Of a DNA stretch of 64,000 nt, positions 33,300-42,508 are shown one piece after another. Made by a program: the position numbers and the translations under genes. Source of the stretch: Simmondsia chinensis. Lineage: Eukaryota; Streptophyta; Magnoliopsida; Caryophyllales; Simmondsiaceae. The notes beneath the pieces were generated by a model. The model had not been told where the DNA came from. It searched no databases and saw nothing but the letters and a program-made list of their open reading frames with translations. Where the stretch lies: contig JAGTTD010000012.1 of the NCBI GenBank assembly GCA_018398585.1, positions 17,183,036 to 17,247,035 of the forward strand, read 5' to 3'. Within the stretch, counting starts at the first letter, position 1. Each line of letters starts with the position of its first letter.

Positions 33300-33930
33300 G
33301 AAGTAGCAGTCCCTGAAGGTAATTCAAGATTTTTATCTTTTAAAGTGAAGTTCACAACATCTAAATTATCTATTGACCATCATAACGCGACGAAGATGAT
33401 TTTTGATGGGCCTAATCTAGATAAAAACACGTTAAGCCCTTATAAATCAAAGCCAAATTTGATGGCATTATGGTGAATGAGATCTTAGTGAATAATGGAG
33501 CGACCATCAACATTTTACCTTCATACATGTTAGGGATCACTAGCAAGTCTCAAGATGACGTGATAGCTTCCGAAGTGGGAATTTGTGGCTTTTCTAGGGC
33601 AATACCAAGTCTAAAGGGGTCACCCTAAGTGAGTCAACTGTTAGCATCCTATGTGAGTCGACTGTTGGCATCCTAAGTGAGTCGACTGTTGGCAATCTTA
33701 GAAAGCTAACAACCTTCTTCATGGTGGATACTACCTTCAGTTGCAATGTGTTACTCGGGAGAGATTGCCTACATGCCAAATATTGTATTTCATCTTCACT
33801 TCAACATTATCTGATTTTCTAAAACCATGAAAACTATGAGGTTGTTATGGAAGATGACAAGCCATTTATAGCTTGCTCCAAGTTCATTGAGGCAAAATGT
33901 ACAAGAACATCGTGGGACCACTAATAGTGA
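33300..33930 (+). pseudogene. pol: Tat-A aspartic protease
   Basis: The retropepsin would cut the polyprotein. The active-site block reads ILVNNGATINILPSYM (33483 onward), where the family has LVDTGASxNILP or LVDGGSAVNIMP, so the catalytic Asp is Asn here. Downstream, KLTTFFMVDTTFSCNVLLGR (about 33706-33765) matches the TTxFxVVDxxxSYNxILGRDWLH block, followed by CISSSLQHYLIF. Between them three 24-bp tandem copies (33629-33700) interrupt the GFDG-like region. A frame change lies near 33480, and the region is non-functional. Confidence 0.76.
33629..33700 (+). repeat. 24-bp tandem repeat, three copies, in the protease
   Basis: The unit GTGAGTCGACTGTTGGCATC plus four bases is at 33629, 33653 and 33677. 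The length keeps the reading frame (8 residues per unit). Confidence 0.85.
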
Positions 33931-34179
33931 CAGAGACAAGTCCTCACGAAGCCTAATACGAAGATATGACAACCATCCTTGTGAGCCCACTCTCTAAGGC
34001 TGAAATAGACCAAGCTGAGGTGAAGTAAGAAGGCTTTTACTTCTAAGGGTATATGAGAGTCCTCCTAGATGAGGGAAACCTACAAAGCGCATATGATGCC
34101 TTATGCAAGGAAGCTAAGCCTTCCCAGTAAGGGCCCAAATGGCCTTTTCCTCAGCCATTGAAAAGCAAGTGGCTTGGCA

Positions 34180-35240
34180 TGCTGAGGATCAACTATGAGC
34201 TAAACAACCATTTACATTAGAAAATGGCTTTGAGGTCCAAATGCTACAAGAGAAAGATTTGGAGTTGTTAGACTTCAAAGCAGCACCATCCAAAATGGAG
34301 GAGTTGAGAGCAAAGGTCTAAGATCCTATCTTTGAAGTCAACTTGGGCTCTGAAGGGATCCTAAGACCCACATATGTGAGTGCTCTGCTTTCTAGAGAAT
34401 AGAAGAAGCCTTATGTAAGCTTGCTCCTTGAGTTCAAGTGGCTTGGAAAGAAAGGTGGTTGAGCATAAGTGGCACATTAAGCTAGGCTTAAGGCTTATCA
34501 TTCAGGCCTAGAGAAAGATGTCCCGGGAAGTTATAAATTTGGTTAAAGAAGAAATTGAGGGACTCTTAATTGCCAAATTCATCACATTAGCTAAGTATGT
34601 TGAATGGCTAGCTAACATTGTTCTTGTTATAAAAGAGAATGGCAATATGAGAGTCCACATTGACATTAAAGATTTAAATGCAGCTCTGCCAATGCATGAA
34701 TTTCCTATGCCCATTTTTGATGTTCTAATTGATTCAGCCTTAACGCATGAGGTGTTGTCTTTTATATATGGCTATTTTTGGTATAACAAAGTCATGATAG
34801 CTTCAAAGGACACCCATGAACTACATTTTGATGTCTAGGGTCTAGTGGGACCTTCGTATGGGTGGCCATGACATTTCGTCTAAAGAATGCTACTGCCACC
34901 TACAAAGAGCCATGAACATAATTTTGCATGACCTTATTAGCAAGACCATGGAATTCTATAGATGACATCATGCTCAAATTAAAAATCCAATTTGAGCAGT
35001 TTAAAAAGTGCATTCTTACGAAGGAGGAGCCATAGTCTCATAATGAACCACCTATGAAATGTGCTTTCGGTGTATGAACTGGGAATTTCCTAGGCTTCCT
35101 GGTAAACCAAGGGGGTTTGAGGTTGACATGAATAAGGTTTAGGCCATTTGGAACGCTAAACTGCCCTCAAAAAAGAAGGAACTTCAACATTTCTTGGGCC
35201 AAGTCGATTTCATATGGTGTTGCAGTTCAAATGTTGAAGA
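34180..35240 (+). pseudogene. pol: Tat-A reverse transcriptase
   Basis: Upstream of RT, NLGSEGILRPTYVSALLSRE (34341-34400) and VEHKWHIKLG match the pre-RT segment. The intact-looking frame 34518-34838 covers MSREVINLVKEEIEGLLIAK, YVEWLANIVLVIKENG, MRVHIDIKDLNAA and LSFIYGYFWYNKVMIA. After a stop it continues VWVAMTFRLKNATATYK and the active site SIDDIMLKLK (34954-34983), where YIDD or YVDD is usual. Then come CAFGV, GNFLGFLVNQGG and ELQHFLGQVDF, the RT thumb and connection. This is the canonical order for Tat-type gypsy RT. At least four stops or frameshifts are present. Confidence 0.84.
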
Positions 35241-35775
35241 AACAAACCAAAGTGTTCTCACCATTACTGAGTGTCAAGTATAAAAAGGAGATAATATGGG
35301 AGAAGCAACATCAAGTTGCCTTCAAGACTATTTGATTAGGCCAGAGATGTTAATTCCACCCAAGTAGGGCAAACCTTTAAAGAATTTTGTTTCTTGCTCT
35401 ACTAAATCAATAGGTCGTTTCCTTATACAAGACAATGAGAAAGGGTTTGACCAATCTGTGTTCTACCTGAGCCATTTCTAAAATGAGTGTGAAATAAAAT
35501 ATATTACCATTTAGAAATTGTGCCTATCGGTGTACTATGCATCTTTAAAGTTAAGGCATTACTTTCTTATATTCACTATTTATGTGTTGCTCAAATAGAT
35601 ATTCTCAAGTATATGTGAGATAGACATTTAATGAGAGGAAGATTAAATAAGTGGAGCGTTGCTTTGCTTCAATATGAATTGGTATATGTGCCACAAAAGT
35701 CAGTAAAAGGCCAAGCACTGGCAGACTTTTTGGCCGCCCATTCTTATATTCAAACAGAGTCAACCAATAGATAAG
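35241..35775 (+). pseudogene. pol: Tat-A first RNase H domain
   Basis: Stretches read KTKVFSPLL, EMLIPPK, GKPLKNFVSCSTKSIGRFLI, QDNEKGFDQSVFYLSHF, KLCLSVYYASLKLRHYF, then MRGRLNKWSVALLQYELVYV and KSVKGQALADFLA. This matches the gypsy RNase H and tether in Tat elements (PPKxGKPLxLYxSASxxSIGxLLAQ, NEKGxEQAVYYLSR, EKLCLALYF, KGRIxKWxLALxEFDLxYVPQKAVKGQALADFLADHP). The first catalytic Asp position is Cys-Ser in this copy. Several in-frame stops occur. Confidence 0.82.
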
Positions 35776-36230
35776 GGATGATTTTGGTGGGGGGCATAGT
35801 CCCTTGGGGACCACACTTTGATGGATCAAAGACCAAGATGAGTGCTGGAGTGGGGATTGTTATTGAATTTACCTCTAGATTCATCTCCAAGCTTGCTGCC
35901 ACCCTTGTGAGTAAATGCTCTAATAATGAGTCTCAGTATGAGGCATTGAACATTGGCCTCGAGACTCTCCTAGAAATGGGAGTCCCTATCACAATTGTAT
36001 GAGGGGATTCATATTTGGTAATCTACCAAGTGAAGGGAGAGCTCCAATGTTTGAGTGATAGCTAAAACAAGCACATTTCAATAGTACAAGAACTGTTGAT
36101 GAAGTATGATGAGGTTACATTTGAGTATTTGCCTCAAGAATATAACAAGGCAACCAATGACTTGGCTCAGCTAGCTCTTAGGTATAAACTATCTAGAAAA
36201 AGGTGTGAAGAATCCTGGTCATCAAGTCCA
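35776..36230 (+). pseudogene. pol: Tat-A second (archaeal-type) RNase H
   Basis: The domain carries HFDGSKTKMSAGVGIVIE, NNESQYEALNIGLETLLEMG, GDSYLVIYQVKGELQ, and KYDEVTFEYLPQEYNKATND followed by LAQLALRY. The acidic residues line up with the RNase H catalytic set: D of FDG, E of QYEAL, D of GDS, and D of TNDLA, where ADALA is usual. A second RNase H placed between the normal one and integrase is the defining trait of the Tat lineage. One stop follows PITIV (36001) and another lies near 36063. The domain is unusually well preserved compared with its neighbours. Confidence 0.84.
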
Positions 36231-36972
36231 GGGTTCTACACCATGATCTTAAGATCACTGAATCCTTCATCTCTTAAATCAAAGTGGTTACAAATGTTAC
36301 CTTTGACTGCTTTGAAGCATGTCAGCTTAGCACTGAGCAAGGTGAGGACAAAAGGAACCCTTAGTGGAGTACATCAAAAATCCCCATCAGTTCATCAAAA
36401 AAAAAAGATGAAATTGAGGGCTCACAGCTATCACCTAGATGACGAGTCGGGGGAGTTATACAAAAGGATGCCACTAGAGTGCTTCTTAAGTACCTGGACA
36501 TAGATAAGCCATGCTAGTCATGGTTGCGGCACTAAGGGGATTTGTGAATTTAATTTGAAGGAAATAAAATGCATTGGTTACTTAGACATTATGGCGATTA
36601 CTTGCCATAAATGACGAATGACTATATCAAGTGTGCAAAAGGATGTAGAGCTTTCCAGAGATATGGGCATGTCCCTAAAGTTCCTGCTTCTTAAATGCAT
36701 ATCCAATAGTTAAGCTATGTCCCTTTCATGGATGGGTAATGGATATTATTGGAGAAATTAATTCTCCCTCTGGCAAGGAACACTCATATATCCTCATGGC
36801 CATAGATTACTTCACAATGTGGGTTTTGAAGCTAAACCATATAGGACCATCAATCGACAAGATGTGATTGATTTCATCAAAGAATATATCGTATGTCGGT
36901 TTGGCATCCGTGAAACCATAAGTGTGGACCATCTAAGGTATTTTATGGGTCTGAGGTTATGGACTTCACTAA
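36231..36972 (+). pseudogene. pol: Tat-A integrase, N-terminal half
   Basis: After a spacer, ELYKRMPLECFL begins the region before the zinc domain. DYIKCAKGCRAFQRYGHV (36625-36680) matches the CxxC half of the HHCC zinc finger (DCIKFAKGCxACQxHG), with the second Cys replaced. The catalytic core follows: MDIIGEINSPSGKEHSYILM, AIDYFTMWV, then in a shifted frame FEAKPYRTINRQDVIDFIKE, CRFGIRETISVDH and GSEVMDFT. The core aspartates are seen as D in MDIIG and D of VDH. The Harbinger-like element enters after VMDFT at 36973, and the frame resumes at 38737. Confidence 0.82.
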
Positions 36973-37139
36973 GGCTCTATTTGGCATATGGAATTAAAAT
37001 TGGACTATGGAATTGTAATTCCAATTCCAATTCTGGTGGAATTAGAATTCTGATGGAATCAAAATTCCGTTGTTTGGTTCATCAAATGAATTGGATGTTA
37101 GAATTATAATTACATAATGATTTGAATCATCAAGGATTT

Positions 37140-37680
37140 TCAGTCAATTGAGTTGGACGATTTTGAGCTCTAAATCAACAATGATCGGATTTTGGTCAGA
37201 GCAGTTCACATTGCATTCGAGTTATTATGGTTGAAGTAATTTACTTTGAGTTTGCGTTATTCGAGGCTCGAGTCAAATCAGGTCAAGTATCACGTTGGGT
37301 CATTAGTGTTCATGTTATCTTTGATTTTCAGTTAATCAGGTTAGGTTTTTCAGGATTCAAGCTAGAATCAATCAGGTTGGTTGATTTAGGTCGTTTCAAA
37401 CTCGAGTCATCTTAGTACTGGGACAAACAAGTTGTTTTAAATTTTGAGTCATCTTAGGTAAGTTTGAGATGGGTTGAGTCATTTTAGGTTTGAGTCGTAT
37501 TAAGGTTTGGGTCAATTTGGTGGGGTCATTTCCACTTCGGCTCATCTTGTTTATCACATTCAAGTCGAGTAGTTTCAATTTTAGATTCGAGTCATCTCAA
37601 GTTTTGGGTCAATCGGGTTGGTGGGTCACTTGGGACTTTGAGCTAAGGTGATTTTGGTTATTTCAAGTTCAAGTCATTCA
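37140..37680. repeat. Degenerate GAGTCAT/GGTTTGGGTCAA repeats inside the Harbinger-like element
   Basis: Words such as GAGTCATCTTAGGT, GAGTCATTTTAGGT, GGTTTGGGTCAATTTGG and GTTTTGGGTCAATCGGG recur at irregular spacing and again at 38484-38530 beyond the hAT insertion. There is no coding content. Confidence 0.55.
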
Positions 37681-37688
37681 AGTTGGGT

Positions 37689-38430
37689 TAGGGGTGTAAT
37701 CGAGTCGAGCCGAGCCAAGTATCTTAGTACATGAACTCGAACTCGATTAACTACTCGGGTACTCGAACTCGTACTCGAACTCGGTTCCATTAGTTAATTT
37801 TGCTCTAACTCTAGCTCGATTAACTATTCGAGTACTCAACTTGACTTGAGTACTCATTTATTGTGCATATGAATGTTCAACAAATTAGCTCATTTATAAT
37901 ATTATTCCACATAGTCGAACATTAGTTACACTCAATTTATACACTCAATTATTGTATGTACCATATTTTAATACATACAACCATAAATCACCAATATATT
38001 AATTGCATATATGACCTAAGTTTCAAAAAATACAAGCAAACCAAATACAGGTTCTTTCACTCCACCACAAATGTAACATGTCATCTTTACAAGGAATTCA
38101 ATCTCCCTTCTTTCATTCTACTATTAATGTCACAAGCCATCCATTTCAAAAGAAAATAATACACAAGAACTATTTCATACAAGTCGAGTATCGAGTCGAG
38201 TATTTAATCGAGTATCTAGTCAAGTATTTAATCGAGTATCAAGTCAAGTATTTAATCGAGTATCGAGACTAGTATTTAACCGAGTATCGAGCTGAGTAGT
38301 GCACTACTCGACTCGTACTCATTTATTAATCAAATATCTTTTGATACTGGAACTCAAACTCGGATAACTCGAGTTTGAGTTGAGTTTTAATCTAGCTACT
38401 CACGAGCAACTCGGACTGTTTACATCCCTA
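37689..38430 (+). mobile_element. hAT-like non-autonomous element nested in the Harbinger-like element
   Basis: A perfect 8-bp target duplication AGTTGGGT lies at 37681-37688 and 38431-38438. The ends are TAGGGGTGTAATCGAGTCGAG-like, left TAGGGGTGTAATC and right (inverted) TAGGGATGTAAAC. The 8-bp duplication and TAGGGRTGTAA end fit the hAT superfamily. It is 742 bp with no transposase. It contains GAACTCG/CGAGT words throughout and four 24-bp repeats at 38197-38292. Confidence 0.85.
38197..38292. repeat. 24-bp tandem repeat, four copies, inside the hAT-like element
   Basis: The unit CAAGTATTTAATCGAGTATC plus four bases starts at 38197, 38221, 38245 and 38269, with few mismatches. Confidence 0.85.
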
Positions 38431-38736
38431 AGTTGGGTGATTTTGAGGTTCAAGTCAAATTTTAGGTTGTGTCTAAGTCTTTAAATTTTGAGTCATCTTG
38501 GTTTTGGGTCAATCAAGTAGGTCATTTTGGATTTCAAGTCAGTGATATTATTATGAAATTGCAATTCCTTACCCCCACCCTAATGAATTGGAAAGTTTGA
38601 TTTTCAGTTAAAATCCAATTCCTTGGAATTAGGCAGTAGAATTGTAATTCCAAATCCAACAGGTGAATCAAACAATAGAATTTGAATTCTGGACCCCAAT
38701 TCCAGGCTCCAAATCCATGCTTCAAACACAACCTAA

Positions 38737-39370
38737 GAGTTTTGACATTGAGATCTTAAACTCAACTCCTTATTTTGCCCAAGCAAATGGCCAAGCATAG
38801 TCAACTAATAAGATTCTTAAGGCCATTGAGAAAATAATTGAGGATAATCTTAGAAGGTGACACAAATTACTACTTGATGCTCTATGGGCTTATAAAACAT
38901 CCAACAAGGATGCAACTAGGACAACTCTCTTTGATTTGAAGTATAGCCTTAACATTGTACTACCAATGGAAGTGACAATTTAGTCCATAAGGCTAGCTCA
39001 TCAAGGGAACTTTGTTCACTTGAATATGAACAAGCAATGATGGATGAATTAACTAATTTAGACCAAGATAGGCTAGCTGCTTTTCATAAGCTTCAAAAAA
39101 TAAAAGGAAGAGAGTAGCCAAAGCTTATAACAAATGGTCAAACCAAGGTCGTTTTTACTTGGGGGAAGTGTTTCTACCCATTGGCCTTCAAGGCTGTGTC
39201 TTTGGTAAATGGTTCCTAAATTGGAGGGCACTTCGGAGTTATTAATGTATTTGGGGGTAATGCCTCTTTGCATTAAGATCCAGATGTAAGGACCCATCCT
39301 AGGGCTATTAATGGGAGGTTTGTAAAGAAGTATGTGCCTTCAATTTGGGATTATGACACAAAAGTTCTTA
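38737..39370 (+). pseudogene. pol: Tat-A integrase, C-terminal half
   Basis: It continues directly from 36972: SFDIEILNSTPYFAQANGQA, STNKILKAIEKIIEDNLRR, LLLDALWAYKTSNKDATRTT and LVLPMEV-like. This matches integrase HxxSTPYYAQANGQAEATNK, LxxVLWAYRTSxxxxTGxTPF; the catalytic Glu of GQAE is a stop codon here. Further on, REVAKAYNKWSNQGRFYLGE and AINGRFVKKYVPSIWD (39306-39353) match the VAKAYNKxVxxxxFxxGDLVL and INGRFLKKYYPSxWE end of Tat polyproteins. Frameshifts separate these pieces. Confidence 0.82.
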
Positions 39371-39449
39371 AGTTTATTTCCTCAATTATGGAATCAATTT
39401 CAGTATCAGTGTCTTAAGGATCAAACTAATGATCCTTGAGTTATAAACA

Positions 39450-39516
<67 letters not shown>

Positions 39517-40280
39517 CATTCATTGATACGAAGATTTACGTGGCATTAACATAAAACATCACAAGATACAACTTGTATAGCCTATTACATATTTGTATCT
39601 TTAGAAGAGATGAGTCATAATCTTAGCAAGGGACTCCTCTATGGTTGCTAAATGATTGGTTGTCTAAGTTAGCTAATCATCCACAGGGACAACTTCCTCT
39701 TACAGTGCTTATTGTTGCCCTTGAGCTTCCAAAGCTGCATTATCGAGCTCTTGAACTTGGGAATCTTGGAGAGAACATTGTTGCTTAAGGGTTAAAAGCC
39801 TGTCCTAGAGCTGACTAAGTTATTGCTCTAGATGAAGCACTTGGTCTTCTAAACTCTTGATACCTTGGGCTTGCTGGCTTTGGATCTCCTAGCTGCTTGA
39901 AGTTCTTCAAACATGAGGTGCAAGCCTCTAAGATCTGCTAAACAACTAAGGTTCTTAATAGCAATATGGAATTGGTTCTTCTGTGGAAGTGGAGGACCTT
40001 CTTAGGAAATCTTAATGATGACTCCTTCCTATATCTCGAGTTCTCAGGTAATTGAGAGTGCCATCTTTCATAAAAGAGATTGCTTCCTAATTTTTGGTTT
40101 CTACAGCCTAAGATTGAAGAGCAGGTCGAGTAAGTACACCAAACCTGCAGAATCTAGAAGACACTTCTTAGTCCAGCTCCTTGAAGGCTAACCTCCCACT
40201 GGCCCTCAATCTTTGTAAGGGAGAAAAGATCCTTGGTAAAAAAAAAAGGTGGCGGGGAACCCTAGATTAAGAAAGGAGCA
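39371..40280 (+). other. Tat-A post-integrase spacer
   Basis: No gene is recognised. It holds the TA/TG microsatellite at 39451-39511 and CTTGGAAC/CTTGAAC-rich sequence that could be decayed continuation of the antisense ORF (39700-40280), but no frame can be followed. Confidence 0.45.
39451..39511. repeat. (TA)5(TG)25 microsatellite
   Basis: TATATATATA is followed by 25 perfect TG units. A long uninterrupted run of this kind is likely polymorphic. Confidence 0.95.
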
Positions 40281-41026
40281 TTAGGAGTGAACCATGACTT
40301 TGGAATAAGAACCAAAGTTTGAAAAGCCAAGACTTACCTCGAGGGCTGTAACTGAAATTGAATGGGAGGTTGCTGCTAGTTCCTCTGGTATTGGAGCATT
40401 TGATTCAGAGATAGCTTCTTCAAAAAGGCGCTTGTGGGTTAGAACCAATCCATGGTTCATAAAACAAAACTCATGAGACAAAGTTGAGGTGCTTAGACCT
40501 TCATGGATTTCCTTAATTATGATTGGTGAGGAAGGGAGCCTAGATCAGTTCCTTCCTTGAGGGTACTGAGGGAGATACCTTCTAGTATGTCGCTTAAGAG
40601 AGCCTCCAAAATGGAAGTAATGAAACCATCTACATCATCAATAGCTGAGCCAAATGACTCTGTCTCTTGAGGAGATTCTAGAGCCTGACTTTTTAAGAAA
40701 GAAATCAAAACTTCCACCATTATTGGGGCGGCAGTAACCGACATAATAAAGATTTGGGACAACTTCAAGGAAGGATGAATAAGAAAAGAAGCCAATGGAA
40801 CAAAGCCAATACCTCATTGTGATAGAATGTAGCTCTCCTCTTTCTCTCTAATTGAGAAATTGGAATCCTTCTTCAACTTCTTCCACGACCTTGAGTAGCC
40901 TTGAACCACTTGCTTCTTGGGCTGAAGTGATAGCTTCAGGGAGAGACTCCTCTCGGAGTAGCCTAGTGAAGCTTGTAGTGGCCCTAGGAGACTCATTTGT
41001 GCTCCGTACAGCTGTAGAAGCTGCAA
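40281..41026 (-). pseudogene. Antisense ORF remnant between Tat-A integrase and LTR
   Basis: On the - strand the frame runs from 41026 to 40517 with one stop (at 40814-40816), then continues in another frame at 40481-40281. Together this is about 240 codons. Segments include MQLLQLYGAQMSLLGPLQ, SWKKLKKDSNFSIREKEES, SVTAAPIMVEVLISFLKSQ, SFGSAIDDVDGFITSILEAL and the acidic EEAISESNAPIPEELAATSH. No known domain is recognised. Some Tat-lineage elements (Grande and Retand types) carry antisense ORFs exactly here, upstream of the 3' LTR; assigning this one to that class is inference from position. It could also be a chance frame. Confidence 0.5.
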
Positions 41027-41044
41027 AAAGGCAATATTGAATAG

Positions 41045-42508
41045 TATAATAGTTAACTTAGGCTGTGGAAGCGTCTCAAGTGACTGAGATAAATAGTTTA
41101 TAGTGGAGCTTTCTTGACTTGTGTCTACTTCACTATTGTTTACACCTCGAACTTGAGAGAGCTAATGCCATTTGGAGACTAAGGCACATGTCTACCACGT
41201 GCAAATATCCTCAAGGGGTGTTTGGCATTCCAAATTATAAGATAATGATGTCTCAAGCCTAGTTGCCCAAATGAGTGAATCCCTTAGGGAATAGCAACCT
41301 TTCAAGATGATTGATGGAATAAAGAAGGCACGAGCCAGAGGGACATCCTAGAAGGCTATAAGAAAGGTGGTTTTGAAGATCGAGGCAGTTATTTTGAGCG
41401 CATATCAAAGCGGCGTGAGCCTCAAGTATATCCAAACAAACATAAGGCTTGAAGAAGAGTATTCGACGAATTAAATGGACGTGGGACTTCTAGAAAGAGG
41501 CTCAAGCACACGTTTTCAACGCACTATCAATGTCCATTCAGTGCGCCAATGAATAGTTGGGACCGAAATGGGGAAGATATGCCAAGATCAGAGCATGTAG
41601 CAATTATTTCGTTTTTCCATAAATAAGAGACACTGATGTAGTTGTAAAGTGTCCATCACCACCACACAAAACTATCTCAAGCTTTCTCTACAGCACACTT
41701 GGGATTTTTACCTATGAGTAGAGTAAGTTAGCCTAGTTTAGCATAGCGTAGCATACATTGTACTTGTTTTCTATCAAGGCAATACAGAATTTTGGTTTTA
41801 AGAAGAACTCTTCATTTTAATCGTTTCCCAACAATCGATGATTTAAGATTAGAGGCATTAGTTTAAGGCTTTGATGGCTAAGGATTGACCACTACATTTG
41901 CCTTTACACTTGTGTCCCCACTTGATAAGTTAGGAATTTACGTTTGAGTCATTGTTTAAGAGCTCTGACGGCCAAGGCTTGACCTTGATGGCGTTAGTCC
42001 TTATCCGGTGACCCAAATATGATTTGCTTCACTTAAATTTTGTCAGACTCTAACTCATTCGAGTTATTACAAGTCAAGAGTGCCAGGCTTGAAAACCTTA
42101 TTTACTCTAGCTTTTAAGTGGACGTCTAAGCTCTTGAAATGTCTCCACCCCACTTCCAACCTCTTAAGTGTTCGACGAAAGGTGTATGTGGGCTCAACTT
42201 CGTTGCCCTAATTGCTGCTTCAGTAGGGTCCATATCCCTTTAAATTTCTCTCAGAATATTACACCCAAAATCCAAAAAATATATATATAAAAAGTCTCCT
42301 TGATTGGGGCATATGCAGAATCCACATTAATATTACAAACCGAAGTCGGATTCACCAAAAGCACCAACCCTTGTAAGAGGTGATTGATTAAGGTCAAACA
42401 TGTGTAGGCCAAAATTTAGGCTTGCTCCCAAGTCACTGCGAGCCCTATTGTGCATTGTGTTTATGGTGGCCACATGCACACTAAATAGATAAAAGGAGCA
42501 AACATACC
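41045..42508 (+). repeat. Tat-A second LTR
   Basis: It aligns with 660-2100 by ordered landmarks. The clearest segment is 41627-42260, with AGAGACACTGATGTAGTTGTA against AGAGACACTATTGTCATTGTA, and GCTTGACCTTGATGGCGTTAG. It is followed by a PBS-like site and leader, not by flanking DNA, so it lies between two internal regions. Confidence 0.65.

Larger units (their letters stand above)
36973..38733 (+). mobile_element. PIF/Harbinger-like non-autonomous DNA element in Tat-A integrase
   Basis: The left end is GGCTCTATTTGGCATATGG; the right end read inverted is GGTTGTGTTTGAAGCATGG. A 3-bp TAA is on both sides (36970-36972 and 38734-38736). The next 150 bases at both ends are also inverted-repeat-like (AAATTCCGTTGTTTGGTTCA against AAATTCTATTGTTTGATTCA). 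Removing it restores the integrase reading VMDFTKSFDIEILNSTPY, which fixes the boundaries. No transposase is present. The inner part is made of GAGTCAT-TTAGGTT-like repeats and a nested hAT-like element. The strand is arbitrary. Confidence 0.82.

Noticed and set aside
39451..39511. TA/TG run as a regulatory Z-DNA element
   Set aside because: A plain dinucleotide microsatellite in a dead element; nothing in the sequence points to a regulatory role.
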